Source of the DNA: Akkermansia muciniphila
GTDB taxonomy: Bacteria > Verrucomicrobiota > Verrucomicrobiia > Limisphaerales > UBA9464
DNA: 33,402 bases
NCBI GenBank assembly: GCA_945883815.1
Contig: CAMCYJ010000034.1
Span: 1-33,402 of the forward strand
Direction: 5' to 3'
Below, piece by piece: positions 32,857-33,402 of this stretch. Position 1 is the first letter of the stretch. Every line of letters starts with the position of its first letter. Made by a program: the position numbers and the translations under genes. A model generated the notes under the pieces. It saw only the letters and a program-made list of their open reading frames with translations. It had not been told where the DNA came from and searched no databases.

Positions 32857-33216
32857 TTAGCGCACCGACTTGGCAGCCGAGATCAGTTCCCAGAACTTCG
32901 GATTTCCCTCCAACTGCTCGTCTTCACCCGTCGGCAGACTGGATCGATAGAGGAAATCCTTCAGCGTATTGCGACTCAGGATCCGGTGCACCACCACCCC
33001 GAGCGGATGCCGCTCGAAATAGACCCGATAGTCGCCAAGACGATAGCGCGTCAACGTCCGCCCTTGTCGTGAAAGGCTACCGAAGGCCCCCTCCTCCCGC
33101 ATCAATTCCGAAGGAAGCCCCCGGAACTGCCCCAGCACCTGCAACTGCAAATCCTTTGGCAGTTTGGACAACTCGGCGGCGCTGGTCGGATTGAAGATGA
33201 TCTGGAACGGCTGCAT
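32857..33216 (-). CDS. RelE/ParE-superfamily toxin-like protein, no antitoxin adjacent
   Basis: The 119-residue product resembles RelE-type toxins: FNPTSAAELSKLPKDLQLQVL (an N-terminal strand then helix), then SLSRQGRTLTRYRLGDYRVYFERHPLGVVVHRILSRNTLKDFLY, where the basic YRLGDYRVYF strand followed by a histidine/arginine-rich strand is the usual RNase site. The last 25 residues (GEDEQLEGNPKFWELISA) extend past the fold. No antitoxin gene lies within the 186 bp visible upstream or the 145 bp downstream. It may be an orphan, or a housekeeping RelE-like protein. Family confidence is moderate to good; activity is unproven. Confidence 0.75.
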   Translation of the reverse strand: MQPFQIIFNPTSAAELSKLPKDLQLQVLGQFRGLPSELMREEGAFGSLSRQGRTLTRYRLGDYRVYFERHPLGVVVHRILSRNTLKDFLYRSSLPTGEDEQLEGNPKFWELISAAKSVR

Positions 33217-33305
33217 CTCCCCGGCACCTTCTTATCACCACCCCCGCCTGTCGAGCCCCCACCTCGCGAGCCCCATCCCTAAACACATCCGCCCACAACG
33301 CACCC

Positions 33306-33395
33306 AGCGGCAGCGGGACAGACATCACCCCGGACATCACCGAGCGGCAGCGGGACCGGGCCGGAGCAAGCACTGGAAGCGATCACCCTCCCCCG
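33306..33395. repeat. Dispersed repeat region at the window end
   Basis: AGCGGCAGCGGGAC occurs at 33306-33319 and 33343-33356, and GACATCACC occurs at 33321-33329 and 33333-33341. The stretch 33342-33382 resembles 18605-18644 in direct orientation. No gene is visible between 33217 and 33402. Confidence 0.55.
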
Positions 33396-33402
33396 TTCGC
33401 GC

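Overview
The window is about 33 kb of high-GC, gene-dense bacterial chromosome with almost no Shine-Dalgarno sequences ahead of its genes. The gene content points to a member of the Verrucomicrobiota, probably from the Pedosphaerales/Limisphaerales (subdivision 3) side. The pointers are a secreted c-type cytochrome next to a soluble beta-propeller dehydrogenase, a Tat lipoprotein with two DUF1080 domains, a UbiX/UbiA pair of futalosine-pathway type, a short one-domain CdaR, and intergenic REP-like hairpins. This placement is inference from content, not a database result.

Layout. 1-2441 (+): the 3' end of a cytochrome c gene and a secreted beta-propeller dehydrogenase. 2732-5269 (-): folP-cdaA-cdaR (folate synthesis plus c-di-AMP synthesis), preceded by a glyoxalase I-like gene. 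5447-8257 (+): a topoisomerase III with three C-terminal zinc-ribbon/repeat units. 8258-8403: two REP-like hairpins. 8404-11135 (-): an operon-like run of UPF0261 (Tm-1-like), histone-deacetylase-like hydrolase and flavin reductase. 11269-12679 (+): a damaged toxin-antitoxin island. An AbrB-type antitoxin gene is split by a 274-bp fold-back element, followed by an apparently intact VapC-like PIN toxin and an orphan Phd/YefM antitoxin with a lost C-terminus. 12676-17390 (+): recG, a LOG-family gene, and a DUF47-PiT phosphate-uptake pair. 17472-20717 (-): a HAD-IIA phosphatase and arginine decarboxylase speA, separated by a 339-bp spacer full of repeats. 20872-22449 (+): ubiX and ubiA/mqnP. 22493-30246 (-): macA, ABC ATPase, FtsX-type permease, 5-formyl-THF cyclo-ligase and rny, closely packed, then an S9 peptidase. 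30414-31775 (-): the DUF1080 lipoprotein. 31890-32711 (+): a divergent Ser/Thr kinase-like protein. 32857-33216 (-): an orphan RelE-like toxin.

How the genes work together. Most of the window is housekeeping: folate (folP, 5-FTHF cyclo-ligase), second messenger c-di-AMP (cdaA/cdaR), DNA repair and topology (recG, topB), RNA decay (rny), phosphate uptake, polyamine and quinone synthesis, and a tripartite export pump lacking its outer-membrane partner here. The most notable part is 11.27-12.68 kb, where a non-autonomous mobile element appears to have severed an antitoxin gene from its start codon while the toxin keeps all four PIN acidic residues. The REP-like hairpins, each with a GTAG (or GTAA) foot, and a separate family of about 42-nt palindromic repeats suggest a RAYT-type transposase elsewhere in the genome.
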